From contig JAHISE010000082.1 in assembly GCA_018818235.1 (NCBI GenBank), forward strand, positions 1 through 22,880: a DNA stretch of 22,880 bases, in the 5' to 3' direction. The notes below the pieces were generated by a model. The model worked only from the letters and a program-made list of their open reading frames with translations, was not told the origin of the DNA and ran no database searches. The position numbers and the translations under genes are program-made. This DNA is from Patescibacteria group bacterium. GTDB taxonomy: Bacteria; Patescibacteriota; Gracilibacteria; Peribacterales; Peribacteraceae. This document shows, in pieces, positions 1-7,600 of the stretch (the stretch's first letter is position 1; every line of letters begins with the position of its first letter).

Positions 1-1
1 A

Positions 2-364
2 CCAAAGACGGCTGCAGAATTGATGCAGAAATTCGGATCACTCGATGGTGTTTACAAAAATCTGGATGACATACGTCCTTCGGTAAAAGAGAAGCTGGAG
101 AGAGATAGGGATCAGGCATTCTTTTGCGAGAAGATGGCAACTTTAATTGGTGACATTCCATTACCCATACCTATGGAAGAACTGAATATTGGAAAGTTTC
201 CATCAAATAACATTGTTAAGAACTTCCGGGAGATGGAGTTCACATTACTATTAAAGAGGATACAGACGATGATAGCAGGGGAGTATGGTAAGGAACATTT
301 TGAGGAGTTAGAAGCGGGGAGTTTGTTGGAGCCGAGTAGGAAGAAGCAGATGACGTTGTTTTGA
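2..364 (+). CDS. 5'-3' exonuclease (PolA N-terminal-type 5' nuclease), C-terminal part
   Basis: Partial gene, open at the left edge; the frame is already open from base 2. The first visible residues, PKTAAELMQKFGSLDGVY, match the helix-three-turn-helix of the 5' nuclease domain found at the N-terminus of DNA polymerase I, and the FREMEFTLLLKRI stretch near residue 75 of the visible part corresponds to the end of that domain (LFKKYEFKRW in E. coli PolA). The protein stops about 35 residues later with no polymerase part, so it is a free-standing flap/5' nuclease, which would remove RNA primers and flaps. It ends in KKQMTLF; QMTLF fits the beta-clamp-binding consensus QL(S/D)LF at the extreme C-terminus, suggesting recruitment by DnaN. 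Stop is TGA. The family call is firm; clamp binding is inference. Confidence 0.85.
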   Translation, partial: PKTAAELMQKFGSLDGVYKNLDDIRPSVKEKLERDRDQAFFCEKMATLIGDIPLPIPMEELNIGKFPSNNIVKNFREMEFTLLLKRIQTMIAGEYGKEHFEELEAGSLLEPSRKKQMTLF

Positions 365-404
365 CCCCCCTTCGTTCGCTGCGGCGAACTTCGGAGGGGC
401 AGGC
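365..404. repeat. 40-nt hairpin element, copy 1
   Basis: Immediately after the nuclease stop codon. It has an outer stem of C-run against GAGGGG, the conserved TTCG, an inner stem TTCGC/GCGAA with loop TGCG, then CTTCG and the CAGGC tail. The same plan with other stem sequences is seen at 3532-3571 and 11735-11774. Confidence 0.75.
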
Positions 405-571
405 ATTCGACATTCGACACGGTCCTGCGGGACCTTTCGACAGTCGACAATCAACTATCAACATTCAACAAACTCACTCTTATTTTTTAATAGTCGATAG
501 TCGATTGTTGAAAGCGGAGCCACGGCAATCGCGATTGCCGTGGCGGTGCGTGTCGTATGCGGGACGTGTTT
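405..571. repeat. Intergenic inverted repeat array, TCGAC family (array A)
   Basis: Left arm: repeated CATTCGAC and CGACAATC words (405-470, e.g. TTTCGACAGTCGACAATC at 435-452). Right arm: the inverse, ATAGTCGATAGTCGATTGTTG, split here as ATAGTCGATAGTCG plus ATTGTTG (490-510). The arms can fold on each other. Two hairpins are embedded: GGTCC/GGACC around CGGT... at 421-434, flanked by CGACAC and TTTCGACAG, and a 24-nt perfect palindrome at 520-543. No coding potential is credible here. The same words recur around the four-helix gene (3518-3590 and 3984-4170). Confidence 0.75.
501..555. repeat. 55-nt repeat with 24-nt palindrome, copy 1
   Basis: Flank TCGATTGTTGAAAGCGGAG, then a perfect palindrome at 520-543 centred on CAATCGCGATTG with outer ends CCACGG and CCGTGG, then CGGTGCGTGTCG. 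It matches 4111-4165 at 48 of 55 positions; four of the seven differences form two compensated base pairs inside the palindrome. Confidence 0.8.
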
Positions 572-664
572 CTTAAAAGAAATCAACAAGAATCACCCCT
601 ATGAATAGAATTAGTATACACCCCCTTTTAAGGGAATATATTTTGTGTTCAACAAATAGTGTTT

Positions 665-686
665 TGGCTTAAAGAAGCCATTTTTT
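665..686 (+). terminator. Rho-independent terminator
   Basis: Stem TGGCTT / AAGCCA with loop AAAG, followed directly by six T residues. It lies on the plus strand between the 5' nuclease and ftsA and would end transcription from the upstream gene. The stem is short, so efficiency is uncertain. Confidence 0.6.
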
Positions 687-713
687 AAGAATAAATATAT
701 AGATCAAAAAATA

Positions 714-744
714 GGTTCGTGAGTACCTTTGGTATTCACCAACC
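714..744 (+). promoter_or_regulatory. Inverted repeat upstream of ftsA
   Basis: GGTTCGTGAGTACC, spacer TTT, then GGTATTCACCAACC: 12 Watson-Crick pairs, one G-U type pair and one C-C mismatch. It sits about 100 nt before the ftsA start. It is not followed by a T-run, so it is more like an operator or a structured leader than a terminator. Function unknown. Confidence 0.5.
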
Positions 745-842
745 CCTTGCACAATGTTTTCCTCTTTAACTACACTTCTTTCCAATACTTCACATAGGAA
801 AATTTCGTGAGGTTCCTCATTTGTTTTAACCCTTCTCTCCCC

Positions 843-2075
843 ATGCCAAAGGAACGTGTACTTGCGAGTCTGGATATTGGAAGCTCAAAAATTCGAACCA
901 TCGTTGCCGTCGTGGATGGCAATAGTGAACACGAAATTCCAAATGTAATTGGTGTTGGCCTTTCTCCTTCTTTGGGAATGCGAAAAGGCCACGTCATCGA
1001 TGTTGAGGAATTGATTCACAATATCATCGCATCACTGGAGGATGCCGAACGTATGGCAGGAGTACCGATCAATCATGTTTATGTCGGAATGAGTGGTTCC
1101 CACATAGAAGCATTTGACAGTCGTGGTGTTATCGCCATAGCAGGATCCGAAATTACTATGGAGGACGTTGGGCGCGTATTGGATGCTGCTCAGGCAGTCT
1201 CTATTCCGGCTAACAGAAGAATTCTTCACATCGAGCCAAAGGCTTATTCGGTCGATGAACAAAAGGGGATTAAAAATCCCGTAGGAATGACAGGGATCAG
1301 ACTGGAAGTGGAAGCACATATTATTACCGGTCAAATTCAGCATGTTAAGAACATCGAAAAGTGTGTTGATCAGGCGGGAGTGGATATCGATGATCTGGTG
1401 CCTGCTACCATTGCGGTATCCGAGGCGGTTGTAACAAAGCGTCAGAAGGAATTGGGTGTTGCGGTTATTGATGTTGGTGCCGGTTCCACCAGTCTTGCGA
1501 TATTCGAAGAGGGGACAATCCTGCATTCCGTATCCCTTCCAATCGGAGGAGAAAGTGTAACAAACGATATTGCAATCGGAATGCGAACATCCATAGATAC
1601 CGCAGAGAAGATCAAGATAGAATTCGGATCTGTGTTACCGGAAGAGATTGCAGAACGAGAGATGATTGATTTATCGTCAGTCAGCAAAATAGATTCGCAG
1701 ACCGTAAGCAAAAGGTACATGGCGGAGATTATGCAAGCAAGGTACTTCGAAATATTCTCTCTTATAAAGGCAGAGCTGGAGCGCATTGGTCGCAGTGGAA
1801 TGTTGCCGGCAGGTGCTTTGCTTACGGGAGCTGCCGTAAAGGCTCCGGGGGTACTGGATCTTGCGCGCGATGTTTTGGGTCTTCCTGTTCAGATGGGATT
1901 CCCAACCGATATTGGAGGAGTAATCGAAAAAGTTGATGATCCCGCATATGCAACCGCCCTTGGTACTTTGGTTTGGGGCATGACCGAAGGTGAGTCTTCA
2001 CCTCGTATGGGATCTTTGCATATGAAACGTGCAGCCACTCAAGTTGGATCCTGGTTTAAGAGCCTATTACCTTAA
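843..2075 (+). CDS. ftsA: Cell division protein FtsA
   Basis: Actin-like ATPase that tethers FtsZ filaments to the membrane and recruits later division proteins. The 410-residue product shows the N-terminal phosphate-1 motif LDIGSSKIRTIVA (about residues 9-21), the SHS2 (1C) region with HVYVGMSGSHIEAF, the phosphate-2 motif AVIDVGAGSTSLAIF and the adenosine motif LLTGAAVKAPGV. The last residues, QVGSWFKSLLP, form the expected amphipathic membrane-targeting helix. I place the start at ATG 843 (MPKERV) rather than the in-frame GTG at 807, because homology begins just after it. There is no Shine-Dalgarno; the upstream bases are pyrimidine-rich (CCCTTCTCTCCCC). ftsZ follows 170 nt downstream on the same strand, with a repeat array between, so they may be transcribed separately. 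Confidence 0.95.
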   Translation: MPKERVLASLDIGSSKIRTIVAVVDGNSEHEIPNVIGVGLSPSLGMRKGHVIDVEELIHNIIASLEDAERMAGVPINHVYVGMSGSHIEAFDSRGVIAIAGSEITMEDVGRVLDAAQAVSIPANRRILHIEPKAYSVDEQKGIKNPVGMTGIRLEVEAHIITGQIQHVKNIEKCVDQAGVDIDDLVPATIAVSEAVVTKRQKELGVAVIDVGAGSTSLAIFEEGTILHSVSLPIGGESVTNDIAIGMRTSIDTAEKIKIEFGSVLPEEIAEREMIDLSSVSKIDSQTVSKRYMAEIMQARYFEIFSLIKAELERIGRSGMLPAGALLTGAAVKAPGVLDLARDVLGLPVQMGFPTDIGGVIEKVDDPAYATALGTLVWGMTEGESSPRMGSLHMKRAATQVGSWFKSLLP

Positions 2076-2096
2076 TTCAATATGATTTTATATATA

Positions 2097-2177
2097 AGGA
2101 CATTGGACATCGGACCTCGGACTTCGGGTTCCCGATGTCGTGCCCCGATGTCCGACGTCCGACGTCCGAAGTCCGAA
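2097..2177. repeat. Intergenic inverted repeat array, GGAC(A/T)TCGGAC family
   Basis: Left arm of GGACATT, GGACATCGGAC and CTCGGACTTCGG words (2098-2127); right arm of the inverse words CCGATGTCC, GACGTCC, GAAGTCC (2145-2177). The central part TTCCCGATGTCGTGCC separates the arms. It fills most of the ftsA-ftsZ gap and could fold into a long imperfect hairpin acting as a terminator or processing site. Confidence 0.7.
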
Positions 2178-2245
2178 ATGACCTGTTCTAAGTTCAAAAT
2201 CCTCTAACTTTTATATTATCTTTTTGATAAATTCCCCATTCTAAA

Positions 2246-3517
2246 ATGTCAGATACCCTCCGTTCTCTATTTAGCGCTTCCAAGTCCGGATCTACCACAG
2301 GTGCAAGTGGCACAGGTTCTGTTTTTGGCGATGACAATACAAGCGCATCGTCGCAAGAAGTTCGTCCGGATGTAGCTCCCGGTGCGGAAATATGTGTTGT
2401 TGGTGCAGGTGGTGGCGGTTCCAATGCCATTTCCAGAATGGTTGAAGCTAAAGTGCAGGGCGTTGATTTTATAGCAATAAACACGGATGTTCAGGCTTTG
2501 TACCACAACCCCGCTCCCAAGAAGATTACAATTGGTCGTGGTATCACACGTGGACTTGGAGCAGGTTCCAATCCGGATATGGGAAAGAAGGCAGCGGAGG
2601 AAAGCAGTGAAGAAATTAAATCGAGTCTGGATGGAAAAGATATGGTATTCCTGACAGCAGGATTGGGAGGTGGTACGGGGAGCGGTGCTTTGCCCGTTAT
2701 GGCCGAACTTGCTCGTAGTATGGGAATACTTACAATTGCAGTTGTTACCAGACCGTTCAACTTTGAAGGACTTAAAAGGAAGAAGCAGGCAGATGAAGCT
2801 TTGGAAAATCTGAAAGGAAAAGTAGATACGTTAATTACTATTCCAAATGATAAGATTCTTTCTTTGATTGATAAGACCACACCTCTTACGGAAGCGTTTC
2901 AGGTGGTGGATGAAGTTTTGCAACATGCAATCGAAGGAATCTCCAGCCTGATTACCATTCACGGTTTGGTTAACGTCGACTTTGCTGACGTAAAGTCCAT
3001 TATGCAGGATGCCGGGACAGCTTTGATGGGTATCGGATATGGGACAGGTGACAGTCGTGCTGCGGAAGCTGCCAGAGCAGCAGTGGACAGTCCTTTGCTT
3101 GAGCAGAGCATAGATGGAGCCAAGGGAATACTCTTCAATATCACCGGAGGTACGGATCTTTCGATGTTCGAGGTGGATGAAGCAGCACGCATAATCACGG
3201 AAGCTGCCGATCCCGATGCAAACATTATCTTTGGTGCCGTAATAGACGAGAACTTCACCGGAGAAGTAAAATGCACAGTTGTGGCAACAGGATTCGAGAT
3301 GGCGTCGGATAATTCATTGGCAAAACATGGTCTGCCTATGTCACGCACGATTCGCTCCGGAGTTACCGGCCAGGATACTGATTCCCATGCATCTGATTCT
3401 CACAGGAGAGAAGAAACATTATCTTCCCAGTCATTCGAGGCACGTTCTACTGCTGTTGAGTTTAATGAAGAGGAATTGGAGGTGCCGGCGTTTATGAGGA
3501 AACCTTTGAGTAAGTAG
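2246..3517 (+). CDS. ftsZ: Cell division protein FtsZ
   Basis: Tubulin-like GTPase that forms the division ring. The 423-residue product has the glycine-rich GTP-binding segment GAGGGGSN at residues 53-60, the tubulin signature GGGTGSG at 142-148, the T7 synergy loop NVDFADV at 244-250 with the catalytic Asp, and a C-terminal peptide EVPAFMRKPLSK that matches the conserved FtsA-binding tail (D/E-I-P-x-F-x-R). A serine/glycine-rich N-terminal extension of about 45 residues precedes the core, and an acidic linker of about 60 residues precedes the tail. ATG 2246 lacks a Shine-Dalgarno. Its position after ftsA is the usual dcw-cluster order, although no other dcw gene is present in the window. 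Confidence 0.97.
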   Translation: MSDTLRSLFSASKSGSTTGASGTGSVFGDDNTSASSQEVRPDVAPGAEICVVGAGGGGSNAISRMVEAKVQGVDFIAINTDVQALYHNPAPKKITIGRGITRGLGAGSNPDMGKKAAEESSEEIKSSLDGKDMVFLTAGLGGGTGSGALPVMAELARSMGILTIAVVTRPFNFEGLKRKKQADEALENLKGKVDTLITIPNDKILSLIDKTTPLTEAFQVVDEVLQHAIEGISSLITIHGLVNVDFADVKSIMQDAGTALMGIGYGTGDSRAAEAARAAVDSPLLEQSIDGAKGILFNITGGTDLSMFEVDEAARIITEAADPDANIIFGAVIDENFTGEVKCTVVATGFEMASDNSLAKHGLPMSRTIRSGVTGQDTDSHASDSHRREETLSSQSFEARSTAVEFNEEELEVPAFMRKPLSK

Positions 3518-3590
3518 TATTCGACATTCGACCAGCCTTCGTCCGCCTCGGCGGAGCTACGGCTGGCAGGCATTCGACAATCGACAATAA
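3518..3590. repeat. TCGAC-family repeats around hairpin element copy 2
   Basis: ATTCGACATTCGAC (3520-3533) and ATTCGACAATCGACAATAA (3572-3590) flank the 40-nt hairpin element. This is the left border of the four-helix gene; the same words continue after that gene at 3984-4053. Confidence 0.65.
3532..3571. repeat. 40-nt hairpin element, copy 2
   Basis: Outer stem CCAGCC / GGCTGG, conserved TTCG, inner stem TCCGCC / GGCGGA with a two-base turn, conserved GCTAC, tail CAGGC. The outer and inner stems differ from those at 365-404 and 11735-11774 but remain self-complementary. It sits inside a run of CATTCGAC words. Confidence 0.8.
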
Positions 3591-3609
3591 CATTGCTCGT
3601 TTAGATATA

Positions 3610-3615
3610 TATAAT
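3610..3615 (+). promoter_or_regulatory. -10 box TATAAT, leaderless-type promoter
   Basis: Perfect TATAAT with 8 nt to the ATG at 3624. A start site 6-8 nt after the -10 would fall at the start codon, giving a leaderless mRNA. No convincing -35 at 16-18 nt spacing was seen. Confidence 0.6.
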
Positions 3616-3623
3616 GGTTCGCT

Positions 3624-3983
3624 ATGGCAGCATTTAGATTCAAAGATTTTGAGGTATATAAAGATGCAAAAGCATTTAGAAAGGACGTTATGAAGTTGAT
3701 TAAGAGACTGTTAGACAAAAGAGCATATGATCTAGCCGATCAGATTAAACGAGCAAGTTTATCAATAGTACTAAACATTGCAGAGGGATCTACAAAAAAA
3801 TCAGATGCAGACTTTGCGAGATTTTTGGAGAATTCAATTGGATCAGCCAGTGAAGTTGTTGCAGGTTTTGATATTGCATGTGATGAAAATCTGATTACAA
3901 AAGAGGAATTTGCATATATAGAAAAGAAGGCTGAAAGTATTACAAATCAACTTGGAGGTTTTATTAAGGCACTACGTAAGTGA
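3624..3983 (+). CDS. Four-helix bundle protein (S23 / 23S rRNA-intervening-sequence family)
   Basis: The 119-residue product matches the four-helix-bundle family first described from intervening sequences in 23S rRNA and related to Avd of diversity-generating retroelements: FKDFEVYKDA at the start, DLADQIKRASLSIVLNIAEGS in the middle (quoted here as DLADQIKRAS then LSIVLNIAEGS), a DFARFLENSIGSASEV helix and a final helix ending GGFIKALRK. The family forms oligomeric helical bundles with a basic surface; molecular role is not established. No rRNA sequence surrounds it, so it is not an rRNA insertion here. It lies inside an array of TCGAC words (3518-3590 and 3984-4170) that also occurs elsewhere without a gene, which suggests it is a passenger of a repeat unit. 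A TATAAT box sits 8 nt before the start. Confidence 0.85.
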   Translation: MAAFRFKDFEVYKDAKAFRKDVMKLIKRLLDKRAYDLADQIKRASLSIVLNIAEGSTKKSDADFARFLENSIGSASEVVAGFDIACDENLITKEEFAYIEKKAESITNQLGGFIKALRK

Positions 3984-4169
3984 CAATCGACAGTCGACAT
4001 TCGACTTTCAACAATCAACAGTCGACAATCGACAATCAACTTTGGAAGCAATTTGAAGAATGTGTGTTTCAGTAATAACTACCACTGTCGAAAGCGTAGC
4101 GTGTCGAAAGTCGATTGTCGAAAGCGAAGTCATGGCAATCGCGATTGCCATGACGGAGCGTGTCGATTG
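3984..4169. repeat. Intergenic inverted repeat array, TCGAC family (array B)
   Basis: Left arm: ACAATCGACAGTCGACATTC and related words (3984-4041). Right arm: inverse words TGTCGAAAG, GTCGATTGTCG (4086-4120) and GTGTCGATTGTC (4160-4171). It separates the convergent four-helix and dut genes and could terminate both. It contains the second 55-nt palindrome repeat and the short GTCGAAAGCGTAGCGTGTCG version (4087-4106) that lacks the palindrome. Confidence 0.75.
4111..4165. repeat. 55-nt repeat with 24-nt palindrome, copy 2
   Basis: Flank TCGATTGTCGAAAGCGAAG, perfect palindrome at 4130-4153 with ends TCATGG and CCATGA around CAATCGCGATTG, then CGGAGCGTGTCG. Relative to 501-555, two palindrome pairs have switched from C-G to T-A on both sides, keeping it perfect. 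Confidence 0.8.
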
Positions 4170-4601
4170 TCATACCCCAGTCGATCCAAAGCCACCTCTA
4201 CTCTCAGCCACCAACTCTTCCACCTCCACCCACACCGCCTTCTCCGTCTTTACAAACAATCCCTGAGCTATTCGTTCGCCACGCAGAACAGTAACGGGAA
4301 CTTTTGTGATGTTCTGTACTTGCACAAATATTTCATCATCAGGACCGGAATAATCCTCATCGATAATTCCGATTGAATGTGGGCATACCAGCCCTTTTTT
4401 TCCGGGCAAGGAAGAGCGCGGGACTATCAGTAGCGAATATCCTTCCGGAACCTTTACAATCACATTACCGGGAACCAGTCCAATTTGACCCGGTTCTATC
4501 AGCGTATCTTCTCGTGTTACCAGATCAAATCCCACAGCTCCGGCTGTCTCGTAGCGGGGGAGTTCCAATGATTTGTCTTTGCGTTGGATGGAGATTTGCA
4601 T
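4170..4601 (-). CDS. dut: dUTP diphosphatase (dUTPase)
   Basis: Hydrolyses dUTP to dUMP and pyrophosphate, keeping uracil out of DNA and supplying dUMP for thymidylate synthesis. The 143-residue product has all five motifs of the trimeric family: AGAVGFDL (residues 20-27), PRSSLPGKKGL (61-71), GIIDEDYSG (78-86, with the catalytic Asp), RGERIAQ (107-113) and the C-terminal flexible arm RGGFGSTG (135-142). Motif II is a little unusual, with SSLPGKKG where many have SGLALKHG. It is the last gene of a minus-strand run, 45 nt after the giant protease-like gene. No Shine-Dalgarno is seen before ATG 4601. Confidence 0.95.
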   Translation of the reverse strand: MQISIQRKDKSLELPRYETAGAVGFDLVTREDTLIEPGQIGLVPGNVIVKVPEGYSLLIVPRSSLPGKKGLVCPHSIGIIDEDYSGPDDEIFVQVQNITKVPVTVLRGERIAQGLFVKTEKAVWVEVEELVAESRGGFGSTGV

Positions 4602-4646
4602 GCAAACATGATCTGTTAAGCAGGCTTGGAATGCAAGATTAAAAGA

Positions 4647-7600
4647 CTAATTACTTTGGGCTGAAAGCTGCCTCATTAATTTTACCTCGGATGCTTGTAT
4701 GGTCTGTCCTTCATTGTAAAAGTTTTCTCGTTGTGCAAATCCACTTAGTATACTAGCAAGTCTTTCTGGGTCGTCCTTAAGAGTATTCACAAATTGAATT
4801 TCAAATGCTTTTGATGCGAGTTCTAGATCAGCTTTAGTGCAATCTCCTCCTTTTCCACCTCTTAGATGCGCAACATATTGTTTAATAGGAACAACTTTAT
4901 CTCCGCCAATAGAAATATCACCAAATCCAAATCCTTCAATTATTGATCCAACAATTTCATTATTTGTGTTACGAAAATCTTTCGGTCTTCTGTCTCCTCC
5001 CGATGGCATATGTTCACCTTCAATCTGTCCCCAACTTAAGCTTGGTCTTCCTGCCGCAGCTGCTCCGGGCACAATATTGTCGAAAAGAATGTAAGAGAGC
5101 ATCCTTTTTCCAAAAATTGTTGCATCCTCCTCCGCAAAGTAAACTCCGGAATTAGGTTGTTTGCTTAAAAAAGCAAGCTGTGAGTACGTTCTGAATACTG
5201 TTCCGAATCCCGCATAAGCATTTTTTAATCCTTCCTGTGTCACACGATAACGATCACCACCCTGTCTTTTGAGCAGTTCATCCATTTCACTCATATTCAA
5301 GATTGATGTAAGCATGGGGATGTCTTCGTGGTCAATCTCGTTACCCCTTGCACCAAGAATTTTTGCAGCACGTGATCGTGTGTCCTCATCACGCGCAAGC
5401 ACCAGTTCCAGCCATATTTTTGCCTTCTGACCCGGTTTATAACGATTTTCTGATTGCCACTCTTCAGTCTCTCTCATTTTAATAGCGATCTGTCTTATTT
5501 CGTGTCGGGAGTTATTTTTCCCGGTGAAAAAATCTATAAACGGGAAACCGCCTTTAATCAATTCGGCATTCAATACATTCAAACGTTCCAATGGTAAAAG
5601 GCCAACATCCAGACCCTGTATCAGGTAAAAGAACTTATCTGCCATGGACATTTTTCCGTTAGCCATAGCGTAATGCAGTATTTTTTCGTACTTATAAGGA
5701 TTCACATCTTCCGGAATGGGCCCCTTCTTTTTACTACCGATAGCCCACTCCGTATACAGCTTTAGCTGGGTATTGAGTTCGTATTGCATTTCTCCGGTAT
5801 TGGCACGTACATTTGCAAAGTCTTCATATTCTTCTCGTTTACTTTTAAAACTTGTAGCATTCGAATTCTGCCATTTATAGAAAAGATCAGTATCTGTTGG
5901 CCAAATATCGGATATTACTTTTTCCAGCCATGCTTCCCTTGTAAATCGGTCCAGAGTGCATATTTCGTGTGGAATATCGTAGTTACTAAGCTTACTAAGA
6001 GCATCCCAAATTTTTTCATTTTCCCAGTCTATTCGTCCTACTTTTGCTAGCAAATTCATTATTGCTTTCATCTTATCTCTGTCCTGATTTGATTTAACAT
6101 CCGACAATTTTTGCAGCAACTGAATCGGACCCAGATGTTCGAATGCTTTTTCCCATACTCCTACTTCTTCCTGTTCGTTGTCCTGCTCCTGTCGTCTGAC
6201 TTCATATTTAAGTCTTCCAAGGTAAGACAAGAGTGGTATATCGTTATCGGGGATCAGATCTGTTATAACGCCAGCCATGTGGTTTCTGGCTCTTTGGCTT
6301 CTGCGCTCCCACATACGTTTCATATTTTCCAGAGAGTCGTCCACCATTTTCTTTACGTCCATCAAACTTACCCATTTGGTTTGAACAAAAATCTTTTCGA
6401 ACAATGTCTTTGGGCGTGGTTTCTCGCTGCTTAAATCGCGGTTCTTTTTAATTTCTTTGGTTAAATCTTCAACATACTTGTTCACATATTCATTAAACCT
6501 TTTAATAGCATCGGTAAACCATGGATCAGTCTCCGGATTTTCAACAGTTCTCCCTGTTTCGGGGTCATCTCCATTTCTATAGATGTGGAGAGAACGATTA
6601 TACATTGTGCGTATTCGGTCTCTGTTTTCCAGCAAGCCTTGATTTTGTTTTAGCATTGGAATATTTGCAATTTCATTAATCTTGTGTAATTGAAATTTAA
6701 TATTTTCAAGTTTAGTGAAGACACTGGTTTCGGAGGTGATTTTTTCGCCTTCCGGGGTGGCTGCCACTGCTCCTGCTTCGTTTGCGGCTTCGGTCTCACT
6801 TTCTGTACCGGAGGTATCAGCATCGTCTGCATCTTCATCTGCTTCATCATCTGCTGCAAACATTTCCATGGTTGCAAAAGAGGTATTCAGTTTGTTCAAC
6901 GCAGTTGCTTCACTTTCGGAAAGATAAGAAGTCCGGGCGGAACCGCTGCTTGTATTTAATACATTCCACAGATTTCTGGTTGCAGCATGAAAGCGTCTTG
7001 AGTCATGTCCGGGATCATAATCCGGTCCTTGTCTGTTTTGTTCTTCCTTCATTTCGGAAAAACTCATCACCAGTTCCTCAGCTAGCTTTTGATTGTAATA
7101 AGCTTCTGCCTTTCTTTTATCTGATGCTGAAGCTTTTGAAGGAGGATCTATGTCATGTGTTGCATACCAGAATTCCAAGATGGTCTTATGACTTCCTTTT
7201 ATCCCCCAAGCCTCTTCAGCTTCTTTCAATGCCTTACGCCCTTCTTCGGTACTTCTTACATCATTCAAGATATCTTCAAATACAGGAGCGCCTTCCATAA
7301 TTTTTGTACCTGTGGTTATCATGTGTACAAGGGCGTGTCCCCATTCGTGGCCCACAATGGACTCTTTTGTATCTCCGGATTTAAACCTGTCGGGATTAAT
7401 TACTATAATTACCGGTGTATTTGGGTCATTGGAAATAACACATTTTCCTTTAACGGAGATCGAAGTATCTTCAACCACCTGATGTCCTGCTTCAATAAAT
7501 TTAGCAAGCGTTGTTAAGTTATCCACCGTTTCATCAACAAGATTTAGCGTTTGGGTGGCTTTCTTTTCATTCTCACATGCCGGGATATAATCCTTAAGAT

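Noticed and set aside
361..576. Short plus-strand reading frame through array A
   Set aside because: It translates repeats and hairpins only, with no start signal or family resemblance.
807..842. Longer FtsA start at GTG 807
   Set aside because: The extra residues (MRFLICFNPSLP) do not resemble FtsA N-termini and MPKERVLASLDIG at ATG 843 does.
3624..3983. Intervening sequence within a 23S rRNA gene
   Set aside because: The family is known from such insertions, but no rRNA sequence flanks the gene here.
6782..7300. 172-codon plus-strand frame opposite the giant gene
   Set aside because: Lies wholly antisense to a long, well-formed frame, has biased cysteine/histidine/leucine content and no recognisable domain.
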